Shown piece after piece: positions 1 through 6,169 of a stretch of 9,990 nucleotides of DNA. The stretch comes from Pseudomonadota bacterium (GTDB lineage: Bacteria; Pseudomonadota; Gammaproteobacteria; Steroidobacterales; Steroidobacteraceae). Under the pieces are notes generated by a model that saw nothing but the letters and a program-made list of their open reading frames with translations, did not search any database and was not told the origin of the DNA. Position 1 is the stretch's first letter. Every line of letters starts with the position of its first letter. The stretch is from contig JAJZLX010000203.1 in the NCBI GenBank assembly GCA_021850555.1, positions 1 through 9,990 of the forward strand, given 5' to 3'. The position numbers and the translations under genes were made by a program.

Positions 1-77
1 CCGAGGGGAGCCAAATACTCCTCGCGCAGTACCTCGCCAGGGTGAATGGCGCGCATGCGGTCGGTTGGTTTGCTCAT
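1..77 (-). CDS. higA: HigA-family antitoxin, N-terminal fragment (runs off the window)
   Basis: Only the first 25-26 codons are visible, starting at the ATG on 77-75. The visible peptide contains HPGEVLREEYLAPLG, the hallmark N-terminus of HigA/VapI-type antitoxins, which carry an HTH_3 (Xre-type) DNA-binding domain just after this segment. In characterised HigBA pairs this protein neutralises the HigB ribonuclease and, alone or in complex, represses its own promoter. It lies 10 bp downstream of the higB stop codon on the same strand, the toxin-first order typical of higBA. The HTH and C-terminus lie outside the window, so intactness cannot be judged. Confidence 0.85.
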   Translation of the reverse strand, partial: MSKPTDRMRAIHPGEVLREEYLAPL

Positions 78-87
78 AGGGTAGCCC

Positions 88-369
88 TCAGTGGTAATCG
101 ACGATCTCAACGTTTCGCGGCCCTGCGTCCGTCCAGGTGAAGCACACACGGAACTGGTCGTTGATCCGGATGCTGTGCTGGCCCTTCCGGTCGCCCTTCA
201 AGGACTCCAGGCGGTTACCGGGCGGTGAGCGCAGAAAGTCGAGCGTCTTGGCGACGTTCAGCAAGCGCAGCTTGCGCGTGGCCACATTCTCGAACGCCCG
301 AAACTCTCGCGGATGGCCGCCCTGGAAGAGCTCCTCGGTGCGCTTGCAGGCGAACGATTGGATGGCCAT
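88..369 (-). CDS. higB: HigB-family toxin (RelE/ParE superfamily mRNA interferase)
   Basis: This 93-residue protein has the usual HigB length. It carries the family core NRLESLKGDRKGQHSIRIND at about residues 52-71, then the FRVCFTW strand. It ends in DYH, the C-terminal triplet that contributes active-site residues in characterised HigB. By family knowledge it is a ribosome-dependent endonuclease that cuts translated mRNA and slows growth unless bound by HigA. The ATG at 369-367 is the only credible start: an in-frame TAA lies five codons upstream (384-382) with no alternative initiation codon between. No Shine-Dalgarno is seen, and the predicted promoter places the transcript start at or beside the ATG, suggesting leaderless translation. 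The gene appears intact and is followed 10 bp later by higA. Confidence 0.92.
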   Translation of the reverse strand: MAIQSFACKRTEELFQGGHPREFRAFENVATRKLRLLNVAKTLDFLRSPPGNRLESLKGDRKGQHSIRINDQFRVCFTWTDAGPRNVEIVDYH

Positions 370-375
370 GCGGAT

Positions 376-404
376 AGAGTATTACGCGCAACGTAATACG
401 TCAA
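376..404 (-). promoter_or_regulatory. higBA promoter containing a HigA operator palindrome
   Basis: Read on the minus strand, TTGACG (404-399) is a strong -35 match. It is followed by a 17-bp spacer and TACTCT (381-376) as a weak -10. The transcript start would fall near 369, the A of the higB ATG. Positions 379-399 form a perfect inverted repeat, GTATTACG-N5-CGTAATAC, centred between -35 and -10 and touching both. Such a site bound by HigA would block RNA polymerase, matching the known autoregulation of higBA operons. The palindrome and hexamers are seen directly; their function is inferred. Confidence 0.7.
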
Positions 405-446
405 TAGTAAAGACTCAGAGGCAGCGCGTCACGCCCCATCATAAAG

Positions 447-1247
447 TCAGTGAGTCGCGTGGGCGGGAGCCGGTCCGTGCGGTCCGTGGATTGCCCCGCC
501 AAGAACTGCCGGCCGCCTCCGCGCACTCTCGGCAGCCGCTCCTCGACGCACGATCGCGGCACGCGACGGGGGCGCGTTGCGGTGCAGAACCTCATGCAGC
601 ATCGCGCTGGCGCCGTTCCAGATGATCTGGGTGCCGATGGCGAGCAGGATGAAGGCCGTCAGGCGGATCAGAATGTCGGTACCCGTCGCTCCGAGCCGGC
701 GCACGAGGCGGTCTGCATACCGGTAGCACAGATAGATCGCGACGGCCGTAATGAGCACGCCGATCAGGTGGGCGACAATCGTGGTCAACAGGGCCCGCAG
801 GTCACGCGGCGGGTTCGCGCCAAGGGTGATGGCGACCGATATCGATCCCGGCCCCACCGTGAGGGGCATCGTGAGCGGGTAAAAGGCGCGTTGCCTGAGG
901 CCCTCCGCAGTGGTGGGGCTGGTCGATGCGGATACTGCAGGGGTGATGGGGCCGTTCAGCAGCGACCATGCGAGCGCGCACACTACGATGCCTCCGGCAA
1001 CCTGCACAGCCGGGATGGAGACGCCGAAGAAATCGAGGACATAGGCGCCAATGAGAATCGATGCGACGAGCAGCACGAAGCTGTTGATCGCGACGAGCTT
1101 GGCCACGCGCGCCCGCTGCGCCGCTGTGAGCTCCGAGGTCATGGCGAGGAAGATCGGTGCGCCGGCGAACGGATCGATGATCGGCAGCAGCGCCGCCACC
1201 GCTATGAAGACAATGCCGGCGAAGTAGTGAAGGTGTTCCAGGAGCAT
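447..1247 (-). CDS. MarC-family inner membrane protein
   Basis: This 266-residue protein is strongly hydrophobic over residues about 1-225, with around six predicted membrane segments. It follows the MarC family through its length: LLPIIDPFAGAPIFL (20-34), FGVSIPAVQVAGG (74-86), FYPLTMPLTVGPGSIS (122-137) and a final helix ending near GTQIIWNGA (205-213). MarC proteins (UPF0056) have no settled function; E. coli MarC was once linked to multiple antibiotic resistance, a link later questioned. The family usually ends near residue 220. Here about 43 more residues follow, rich in Ala, Arg, Pro and His and with no membrane character. No good Shine-Dalgarno precedes the ATG at 1247, but the first helix starts immediately, so this start fits. 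It is separated from higBA by 77 bp that hold the higBA promoter, and is probably transcribed separately. Confidence 0.88.
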   Translation of the reverse strand: MLLEHLHYFAGIVFIAVAALLPIIDPFAGAPIFLAMTSELTAAQRARVAKLVAINSFVLLVASILIGAYVLDFFGVSIPAVQVAGGIVVCALAWSLLNGPITPAVSASTSPTTAEGLRQRAFYPLTMPLTVGPGSISVAITLGANPPRDLRALLTTIVAHLIGVLITAVAIYLCYRYADRLVRRLGATGTDILIRLTAFILLAIGTQIIWNGASAMLHEVLHRNAPPSRAAIVRRGAAAESARRRPAVLGGAIHGPHGPAPAHATH

Positions 1248-1689
1248 GCGTACGAGAGCGGCAGTCTGTAATGCCCGTCGCGGGCAGTTTCCGCCGAAAC
1301 GCCGTCAAGCTCAAGCCAGGTCCGGTTCCGCCGGTGGCGTGCCGCTCAGCCGCTCCCCGGGGTCTGCCGGTCCGACTGCAGGGTTGCCCGGCTGCCCTTG
1401 GGCACGATTGCCTGGACCGATCCTGCGCCATAGCGAGGACCGGTCGGGCGGGATATACCTCCTTCGAGCATCATCGCGAGCTGTGCAATGATCGGCAGGC
1501 AAGAGCATGAGCGAGACTCTGCGTAGTGCACCGTGGGGAAGGGCGCACGTGCGGATGTCGCTGCGGGAGATCTGCTCCAAGCCCTCTTGCCGGGCATCGG
1601 CCTGATCGACGCGCGGCACCGCGCGGTCTATGCGAACATTCTGAGGTGTACGCAAGCCAGGCCGTGGAATTCTCGGGGAGGAGGGAGCC
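1248..1689. other. Intergenic region between divergent marC-like and glgX genes, no convincing gene
   Basis: This 442-bp stretch separates divergently oriented genes and should hold both promoters. I see no hexamer pair good enough to place either. A short inverted repeat, TGCCCG-TCG-CGGGCA (1272-1286), lies 24 bp upstream of the marC-like start. A minus-strand open frame at 1346-1597 (83 codons) has fairly G/C-rich third positions in its second half. It has no recognisable family, and its N-terminal half (Ser/Cys/Arg rich) looks non-coding. Near 1680 a purine-rich Shine-Dalgarno leads into glgX. Confidence 0.5.
1675..1686 (+). promoter_or_regulatory. Ribosome binding site deciding the GTG start of glgX
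   Basis: GGGGAGGAGGGA sits 3-14 bases before the GTG at 1690. It is the strongest Shine-Dalgarno in the window and supports a GTG start where no in-frame ATG lies close by. Confidence 0.75.
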
Positions 1690-3783
1690 GTGACGTCGCC
1701 AGCGCAAAGCGCTCCGGCGGTCGCGGGGACCGAGCCCGCGTTAGGCTCAACGGTCACCGCCGCCGGAGTCCACTTCGGCGTCTTCTCGACCGGGGACCGC
1801 GTCGAGCTCCTTCTGTTCGATCGCCCGACTGACGAGCGTCCCTCGAAGGTGATCGAGCTCGAGAGATCGCCGGATCCTTCGCGACATTATTGGCAGGGCT
1901 TCGTCGGCGGCATCGGCGCCGGTCAGGCGTACGGCTATCGTGTCGACGGGCCCCTCGCGCCGAGCAAAGGCTTGCGCTTCGATAGCGAGAAACTGCTGTT
2001 GGATCCGTACGCGAGAGCCATTGCGACGCCGCGCGAGCGCAGCCGGGACATCGACAGACGGTCCGGGAAGAATGTCGCGACCGCTCTGCGCAGCGTCGTC
2101 GTCGATTGGGGCACCTACGATTGGGCGGGCGACCGGGCGCCGCGCGTTCCTCGTGAGAGATCGATCATTTACGAGATGCACGTGGGCCAGTTCACGGGGC
2201 ATCCGAGCAGCCCACTCGATCCGGAGCTGCGCGGCACGTTCGCGGGAATCGTGCAGAGGATCCCCTACCTCGTGGACCTCGGGATCACCGCCGTCGAGCT
2301 CATGCCTGTATTTGCGTTCGACGAACAGGCGGCGCCGCGGGGGTTGCGAAACGTGTGGGGCTATCAGCCGCTCTCGTTCTTCGCGCTGCACGAGTGCTAT
2401 GCCTCGAGGCGGGACCCGGCCGCGGCTCTCGACGAATTCCGGGACATGACCCGGGCGCTTCATCGGGCGGGCATCGAGGTCATTCTCGACGTCGTGTACA
2501 ACCATTCGGCCGAAGAGGATGCGCTGGGGCCGACGATCAGTTTCAGGGGCCTCGCGAACGAGGTGTATTACCTGCTGGGCGAGGACGGCCAATACGTGGA
2601 CTACAGCGGGTGCGGGAACACACTGAATGTGAACTCCCCGGTGGTTCTGCGGCTGATCCTCGACAGTCTGCGCTTCTGGGTCAGCGAGATGCACGTCGAC
2701 GGCTTTCGTTTCGATCTGGCCGGCGTTCTGCTGCGGGACGGGCAGGGAAAGCCCGAGGCGTACTCGCCGATATTGCGGGCGATAAACTCCGATCCGATAC
2801 TGAAGAACGTCAAACTCATCGCCGAAGCCTGGGATGCCGCCGGGCTCGATGGTCTCGGGCGGTTTGCCGGGCACGGGTGGTCGGAATGGAACGGCCGATT
2901 CCGGGACGACGTGCGCCGATTCCTGAAGAGCGACGACGGGACGGTACGCCACATGGCGAGCCGCCTCGCCGGCAGCCCGGATATCTATCCGGCGCAGACA
3001 TGCGCCCCGGTCGGCAGCGTGAATTTCGTCACCAGTCATGACGGCTTCACGCTGAACGACCTGGTCTCCTACAACTGCAAGCACAACGAGGACAATGGGG
3101 AGGGCAATCGCGACGGGGCGGGTGAAAATCACAGCTGGAACTGCGGAATCGAGGGGCCGAGCGAGGATGCGAGTGTCAACGATCTGCGTACGCGGCAAAT
3201 CAAGAATTTCTTCGTCGTGACACTGCTTGCGACGGGCGTGCCGATGCTGCTCATGGGCGATGAGGTTCGCCGCACTCAGTGCGGTAACAACAACGGCTAC
3301 TGCCTGGGGGAGCAGGCGGCCGGGCTCGATTGGGAGGCAATCGAAGACAGTCCGCAGATTCACCGGTTCGTGCGCGGGCTCGTTGCCTTGCGGGCAGGCC
3401 GTCTCTCAGAGGGCAGCGTGCTGGGCGCCGCCGCCCCCCTCGTGCCTCGGACGATGGAGTGGCATGGCGTGCGCCCTCACCAGCCCGACTGGGGCGAGCA
3501 GTCCCATAGTCTTGCGACACGCATCGGGTACGAGGGCACCGATCTCGAGATTTTTCTCATCGTCAACGCCTACTGGGAATCGCTTCAGTTCGAATTGCCG
3601 GTCTGCGGGGGCTCGCGCCTCTGGCGGCGGTGCGTGGATACCTGCCTGGCGCCTCCAGAGGACCTGCGCCTCGATGCCGCCGCTCCGCTCGTGACGTGCG
3701 GCTCCGTCCTGGCTCAGCCGCGCTCGGTTGTGGTGCTGCTCGCGCCCTCGGGCGGGAAGCTTGAGGCGCAGGACGACACCTGA
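1690..3783 (+). CDS. glgX: Glycogen debranching enzyme, GlgX/isoamylase type (GH13)
   Basis: This 697-residue enzyme probably hydrolyses alpha-1,6 branch linkages of glycogen or limit dextrin in the cytoplasm; no signal peptide is seen. An N-terminal CBM48-like domain covers about residues 15-105 (GVHFGVFS, YGYRVDGP). A GH13 barrel follows with all four signature regions: DVVYNH (267-272), GFRFD with nucleophile Asp342, LIAEAWD with acid/base Glu379, and TSHD with transition-state stabiliser Asp451. NFVTSHDGFTLND and GDEVRRTQCGNNNGYC are typical of GlgX/TreX rather than of branching enzymes. Length fits the family (about 650-720), and a C-terminal beta domain spans roughly 580-697. The start is GTG at 1690, chosen because GGAGGAGGG lies just upstream (1677-1685) and the CBM48 follows at the expected distance. 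No glgA, glgB, glgC or trehalose gene is beside it, so it stands alone here. TreX-like activity on other alpha-glucans is possible. Confidence 0.95.
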   Translation: MTSPAQSAPAVAGTEPALGSTVTAAGVHFGVFSTGDRVELLLFDRPTDERPSKVIELERSPDPSRHYWQGFVGGIGAGQAYGYRVDGPLAPSKGLRFDSEKLLLDPYARAIATPRERSRDIDRRSGKNVATALRSVVVDWGTYDWAGDRAPRVPRERSIIYEMHVGQFTGHPSSPLDPELRGTFAGIVQRIPYLVDLGITAVELMPVFAFDEQAAPRGLRNVWGYQPLSFFALHECYASRRDPAAALDEFRDMTRALHRAGIEVILDVVYNHSAEEDALGPTISFRGLANEVYYLLGEDGQYVDYSGCGNTLNVNSPVVLRLILDSLRFWVSEMHVDGFRFDLAGVLLRDGQGKPEAYSPILRAINSDPILKNVKLIAEAWDAAGLDGLGRFAGHGWSEWNGRFRDDVRRFLKSDDGTVRHMASRLAGSPDIYPAQTCAPVGSVNFVTSHDGFTLNDLVSYNCKHNEDNGEGNRDGAGENHSWNCGIEGPSEDASVNDLRTRQIKNFFVVTLLATGVPMLLMGDEVRRTQCGNNNGYCLGEQAAGLDWEAIEDSPQIHRFVRGLVALRAGRLSEGSVLGAAAPLVPRTMEWHGVRPHQPDWGEQSHSLATRIGYEGTDLEIFLIVNAYWESLQFELPVCGGSRLWRRCVDTCLAPPEDLRLDAAAPLVTCGSVLAQPRSVVVLLAPSGGKLEAQDDT

Positions 3784-4175
3784 TTGCGTAACTGCCTGCC
3801 CGGGGTGAATCCTGCGCGGTCCGCGTGCGGCGAACGGCAGTCGCAGACAAGAACTGCGCATGGGGGTTCAATAAGGGCGCTGCGCAATAGGAGAGAGTTG
3901 CGCTGCGGACACGGTGGTCTGCCGCCGAGCGCTGTGCTGCCGACCCCCCATCGTGACGGCGCTTCGGGCGATTGCCGGCGGGATGCGTCGCATCCCGCCG
4001 GCGCTTGTTTGCGCAGCGGGTCGTGCGGCGGATCCGACCAGTGAAGCCTCGAGTCGCACGCGCCTCGGGAGCGCGCACACCGAGCCGCGGCGCACTTGCG
4101 GACGGGGCAAAGAAGCGGGCCGGGAGGATTGTGGCAAAATACGCACGCGCGGTCTGCAAGCGAGGAACTGCCTTC
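3784..4175. other. Intergenic region downstream of glgX, no gene seen
   Basis: This is 392 bp between two plus-strand genes. Open frames crossing it have no recognisable protein signature and look like chance frames of GC-rich DNA. It holds one strong hairpin (3974-4002, listed separately), and its last part must carry the promoter of the acetyltransferase gene. The A-rich patch CAAAAT at 4135-4140 could be a -10 element, but no matching -35 is found. Confidence 0.55.
3974..4002 (+). terminator. Perfect 14-bp-arm hairpin, probable intrinsic terminator
   Basis: GCCGGCGGGATGCG and its exact reverse complement flank a single T (3988). In practice the RNA would form about 12 bp of stem with a short loop. 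GCTTGTTT follows immediately (4003-4010), a modest U-rich tail. It lies 190 bp after the glgX stop and 173 bp before the acetyltransferase start, so it may end glgX transcription. The distance and broken U-tract leave doubt; a protein-binding palindrome or a dispersed repeat unit is the alternative. Confidence 0.5.
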
Positions 4176-4580
4176 ATGTCCATTGCGTATGCTCTCGAGC
4201 CCGACCTTGCCGTGCAGGAATTTCGCTCGGTCCTGATCGCATCGACGCTCGGCGAGATGCGGCCCGTGAGCGATCTCGACCGGCTGGATCGCATGCTTCG
4301 TAACGCCAATCTCATCATCACCGCCCGTGATGGCAAGCGGCTGGTGGGCGTCTCGCGCGCCATCACCGACTTCTCGTTCTGTTGCTACCTGTCCGACCTG
4401 GCGGTAGACGCAGCCTACCAGCGCCGAGGCATCGGCAAGCGGCTGATCGCGGAGACACACCGGGGCGCGGGCGAGGAAAGCATGTTGATTCTCATCGCCG
4501 CCCCCGCCGCCGAGCAATACTACCCGAAGATCGGCATGCTCCAGCGGCCCTCCTGCTGGACGCTTCCGAGAGCGCGCTGA
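4176..4580 (+). CDS. Small GNAT-family N-acetyltransferase
   Basis: This 134-residue protein has the GNAT core. A beta strand with YLSDLAVDAAYQ leads into the acetyl-CoA pyrophosphate-binding loop QRRGIG (82-87) and the helix KRLIAET. Near the C-terminus AAEQYYPKIGMLQ (111-123) is the usual last-helix segment of the fold. By family it transfers an acetyl group from acetyl-CoA to an amine on a small molecule or protein; the substrate cannot be told. The ATG at 4176 is preferred to an in-frame upstream ATG at 3972 because GAGGA (4162-4166) precedes it by 9 bases and homology-like sequence begins here. The upstream extension would also run through the hairpin. It is a single gene, convergent with the dioxygenase gene that follows. 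Confidence 0.85.
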   Translation: MSIAYALEPDLAVQEFRSVLIASTLGEMRPVSDLDRLDRMLRNANLIITARDGKRLVGVSRAITDFSFCCYLSDLAVDAAYQRRGIGKRLIAETHRGAGEESMLILIAAPAAEQYYPKIGMLQRPSCWTLPRAR

Positions 4581-4714
4581 GATGAGGACATTGCTTTTGG
4601 CATTGGGCGCACGCAGTTCCGTCACGGTGAGGCAGGAGGCTCCCCAGTCCCATGGGTGAGACAGATCGAGGTGCGCGGATCGTCACGGGCGCTGAGCGCT
4701 CGAGCGGGCGCGCC

Positions 4715-5416
4715 TCAAGCCGCGTCATGGAAGATGATGCCGAGCGTGTGCCGCTGCCCGCTGCGCACGCGGCTTACCCCGTGGCGGAGATTGACGCGAT
4801 AGTCGCCCCTTGTGCCGCTCACCGGGCGGTGGTGCACCGCGAATACGACGCCATCGCCCTGGGCGAGAGGCACCACTTCGGCGCGAGACTGCATGCGCGG
4901 GCGCTGCTCGGTGAGGACGAATTCTCCGCCCGTGAAATCCTGACCGGGCTGGGAGAGCAGCACCGTCACCTGCAGCGGAAAGACCCGCTCGCCATAGAGA
5001 TCCTGGTGCAGGCAGTTGTAGTCTTGCGGACCGTATCGCAGCAACAGCGGGGTCGGCCGAGTCTGGCCCGCGGCATGACACTGCTCGAGGAACGTGTGCA
5101 GATCCGTCGGATAGCCCACGCTGCTGCCCAGGCGCCTGTGCCACTCATTGGCGAGCGGCGCGAGCCGCGGGTAGAGCGCGGCGCGCAGCTGCCGCACGGG
5201 CGGGGGCAGAGGGTAGTTGAAATATTTGTATTCGCCGCGGCCGAAGCCGTGGCGGCTCATGACGATGCGGCTGCGGAACCGGTGGTCCTCTTCATAGAGC
5301 GCGGCGAGGGCGCGGCACTCGTCAGGGCAGAGCAGGCAGGGCAAGAGGGCGCAGCCGCGTGAGTCGAGCTCGGCCGTGATGGCGCTCCAGTCGAGCGCGG
5401 TCAATTCATCTTCCAT
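4715..5416 (-). CDS. 2-oxoglutarate/Fe(II)-dependent dioxygenase (prolyl-hydroxylase-like fold)
   Basis: From the preferred start this is a 233-residue cytosolic oxygenase. It has the facial-triad signature: HQD in NCLHQDLYG (His137, Asp139), then FAVHHRP with the distal His at 195 or 196, then YRVNLRHG with Arg207 as the likely 2-oxoglutarate carboxylate ligand. A conserved-looking stretch RSRIVMSRHGFGRGEYKYF (about 48-66) and GGEFVLTEQRPRMQSR (163-178) match a conserved bacterial family of uncharacterised 2OG oxygenases. The substrate is unknown. The frame stays open to an ATG at 5470, but those 18 residues look non-conserved. The ATG at 5416 has GAGG 10 bases upstream and is followed by LDWSAI, the expected N-terminus. 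It lies 108 bp downstream of alkB on the same strand and is probably the last gene of the mocR-alkB transcript, suggesting a role in alkylation or nucleic-acid/protein repair. Confidence 0.87.
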   Translation of the reverse strand: MEDELTALDWSAITAELDSRGCALLPCLLCPDECRALAALYEEDHRFRSRIVMSRHGFGRGEYKYFNYPLPPPVRQLRAALYPRLAPLANEWHRRLGSSVGYPTDLHTFLEQCHAAGQTRPTPLLLRYGPQDYNCLHQDLYGERVFPLQVTVLLSQPGQDFTGGEFVLTEQRPRMQSRAEVVPLAQGDGVVFAVHHRPVSGTRGDYRVNLRHGVSRVRSGQRHTLGIIFHDAA

Positions 5417-5524
5417 TTTTCGAGGCCTCGTGTGGCACGCTTCATCCTGCCGGGAGAGGTGGCTGTGCAACGTCCGAACCGGCGAAGTCCGGGCCGGCGA
5501 TCCGTTGCGCCTCGCCTGCCGGGG

Positions 5525-6169
5525 TCACGGCGCACGGCGAAAAGTCAGATTGATCCGCCTGCGGCCGAGCTTCTCGTGCAACCCGTCGGGCAGTGGCGCA
5601 ACGCCGTGAAACACCAGGCGGGACGCGCCACCCCAGACGACCACATCGCCGTGCGAAAGCGCAATTCGTCGCGCTCTGTCGGTGCGCTTCACACCCCCCC
5701 AAAGGAAGATGGCGGTCAGGCCGAGAGAGACCGAAACGATCGGCTCTGCGAAGTCGCGCTCGTCGCGATCCTGGTGCAGCGACATCCGTGCTCCCGGCAC
5801 GTAGCAGTTGATCAGGCAGGCATCCGGCTCGAACGCCTCGAAGCCCGCCCGGGCGGCGGCCTGCCGGGCGAGGCTCGAGAAGGTGCGCGGCATGGCGGGC
5901 CACGCTCTGCCGCTTTGCGGATCGAGCGGCTCGTAGCGATAGCCCGAGCGGTCGGTCACCCATCCCGCCTTGCCGCAGCTCGTCATCGCCACCGACATCC
6001 ACCGCCCACCCGGGGTCATCATGCGCCGAGTTGGCGCCGCCCGCGTGACGCGCTCGAGGTCATCGAGCAGCTCCTGCTCGCAGGGCAGCGCAAAACCCGG
6101 CAGAACGGTCAGACCCGAGCCGCGCAGCGCATCTGCGGGGCAGTCGTCAAAAAGATCCGCGGTGCGCAT
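5525..6169 (-). CDS. alkB: AlkB, DNA/RNA oxidative demethylase (2OG/Fe(II) dioxygenase)
   Basis: This 214-residue enzyme matches E. coli AlkB in length and active site. The iron ligands are His132 and Asp134 (SLHQDRDE) and His188 (VFHGV); the 2-oxoglutarate contacts are Arg205 and Arg211 in RINLTFR. Each is one residue away from the E. coli number. NCYVPGARM and the nucleotide-recognition lid region (about 48-80, including GYRYEPLDP) are present. It directly reverses 1-methyladenine and 3-methylcytosine in DNA and RNA by oxidative demethylation. ATG 6169 is preferred over the adjacent GTG 6172 because GGAGG (6179-6175) lies 5 bases from the ATG but only 2 from the GTG. The start overlaps the stop of the upstream regulator (TGATG), so translation is probably coupled. 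In E. coli alkB is co-transcribed with ada; here no ada is seen, and the partner is a MocR regulator. Confidence 0.95.
   Translation of the reverse strand: MRTADLFDDCPADALRGSGLTVLPGFALPCEQELLDDLERVTRAAPTRRMMTPGGRWMSVAMTSCGKAGWVTDRSGYRYEPLDPQSGRAWPAMPRTFSSLARQAAARAGFEAFEPDACLINCYVPGARMSLHQDRDERDFAEPIVSVSLGLTAIFLWGGVKRTDRARRIALSHGDVVVWGGASRLVFHGVAPLPDGLHEKLGRRRINLTFRRAP

Noticed and set aside
450..1271. Plus-strand 273-codon open frame opposite the marC-like gene
   Set aside because: It is a low-complexity Arg/Gly/Asp-rich shadow of a gene with clear MarC motifs.
1747..3363. Long 538-codon open frame on the minus strand opposite glgX
   Set aside because: It is exactly antisense to a complete GH13 gene with all catalytic motifs. 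Its product is Arg/Val-rich without domains, as expected from the shadow of a GC-rich gene.
3972..4175. Upstream start (ATG 3972) giving a 202-residue acetyltransferase
   Set aside because: The added 68 residues are Arg/Ala-rich, run through the perfect hairpin and lack a Shine-Dalgarno. The ATG at 4176 has one and begins the GNAT fold.
4636..4710. Possible terminator hairpins (CCCATGGG, GAGCGCTC, CGCTCGAGCG) between the convergent acetyltransferase and oxygenase genes
   Set aside because: These are short self-complementary words common in GC-rich DNA, without a usable loop or a T-rich tail.
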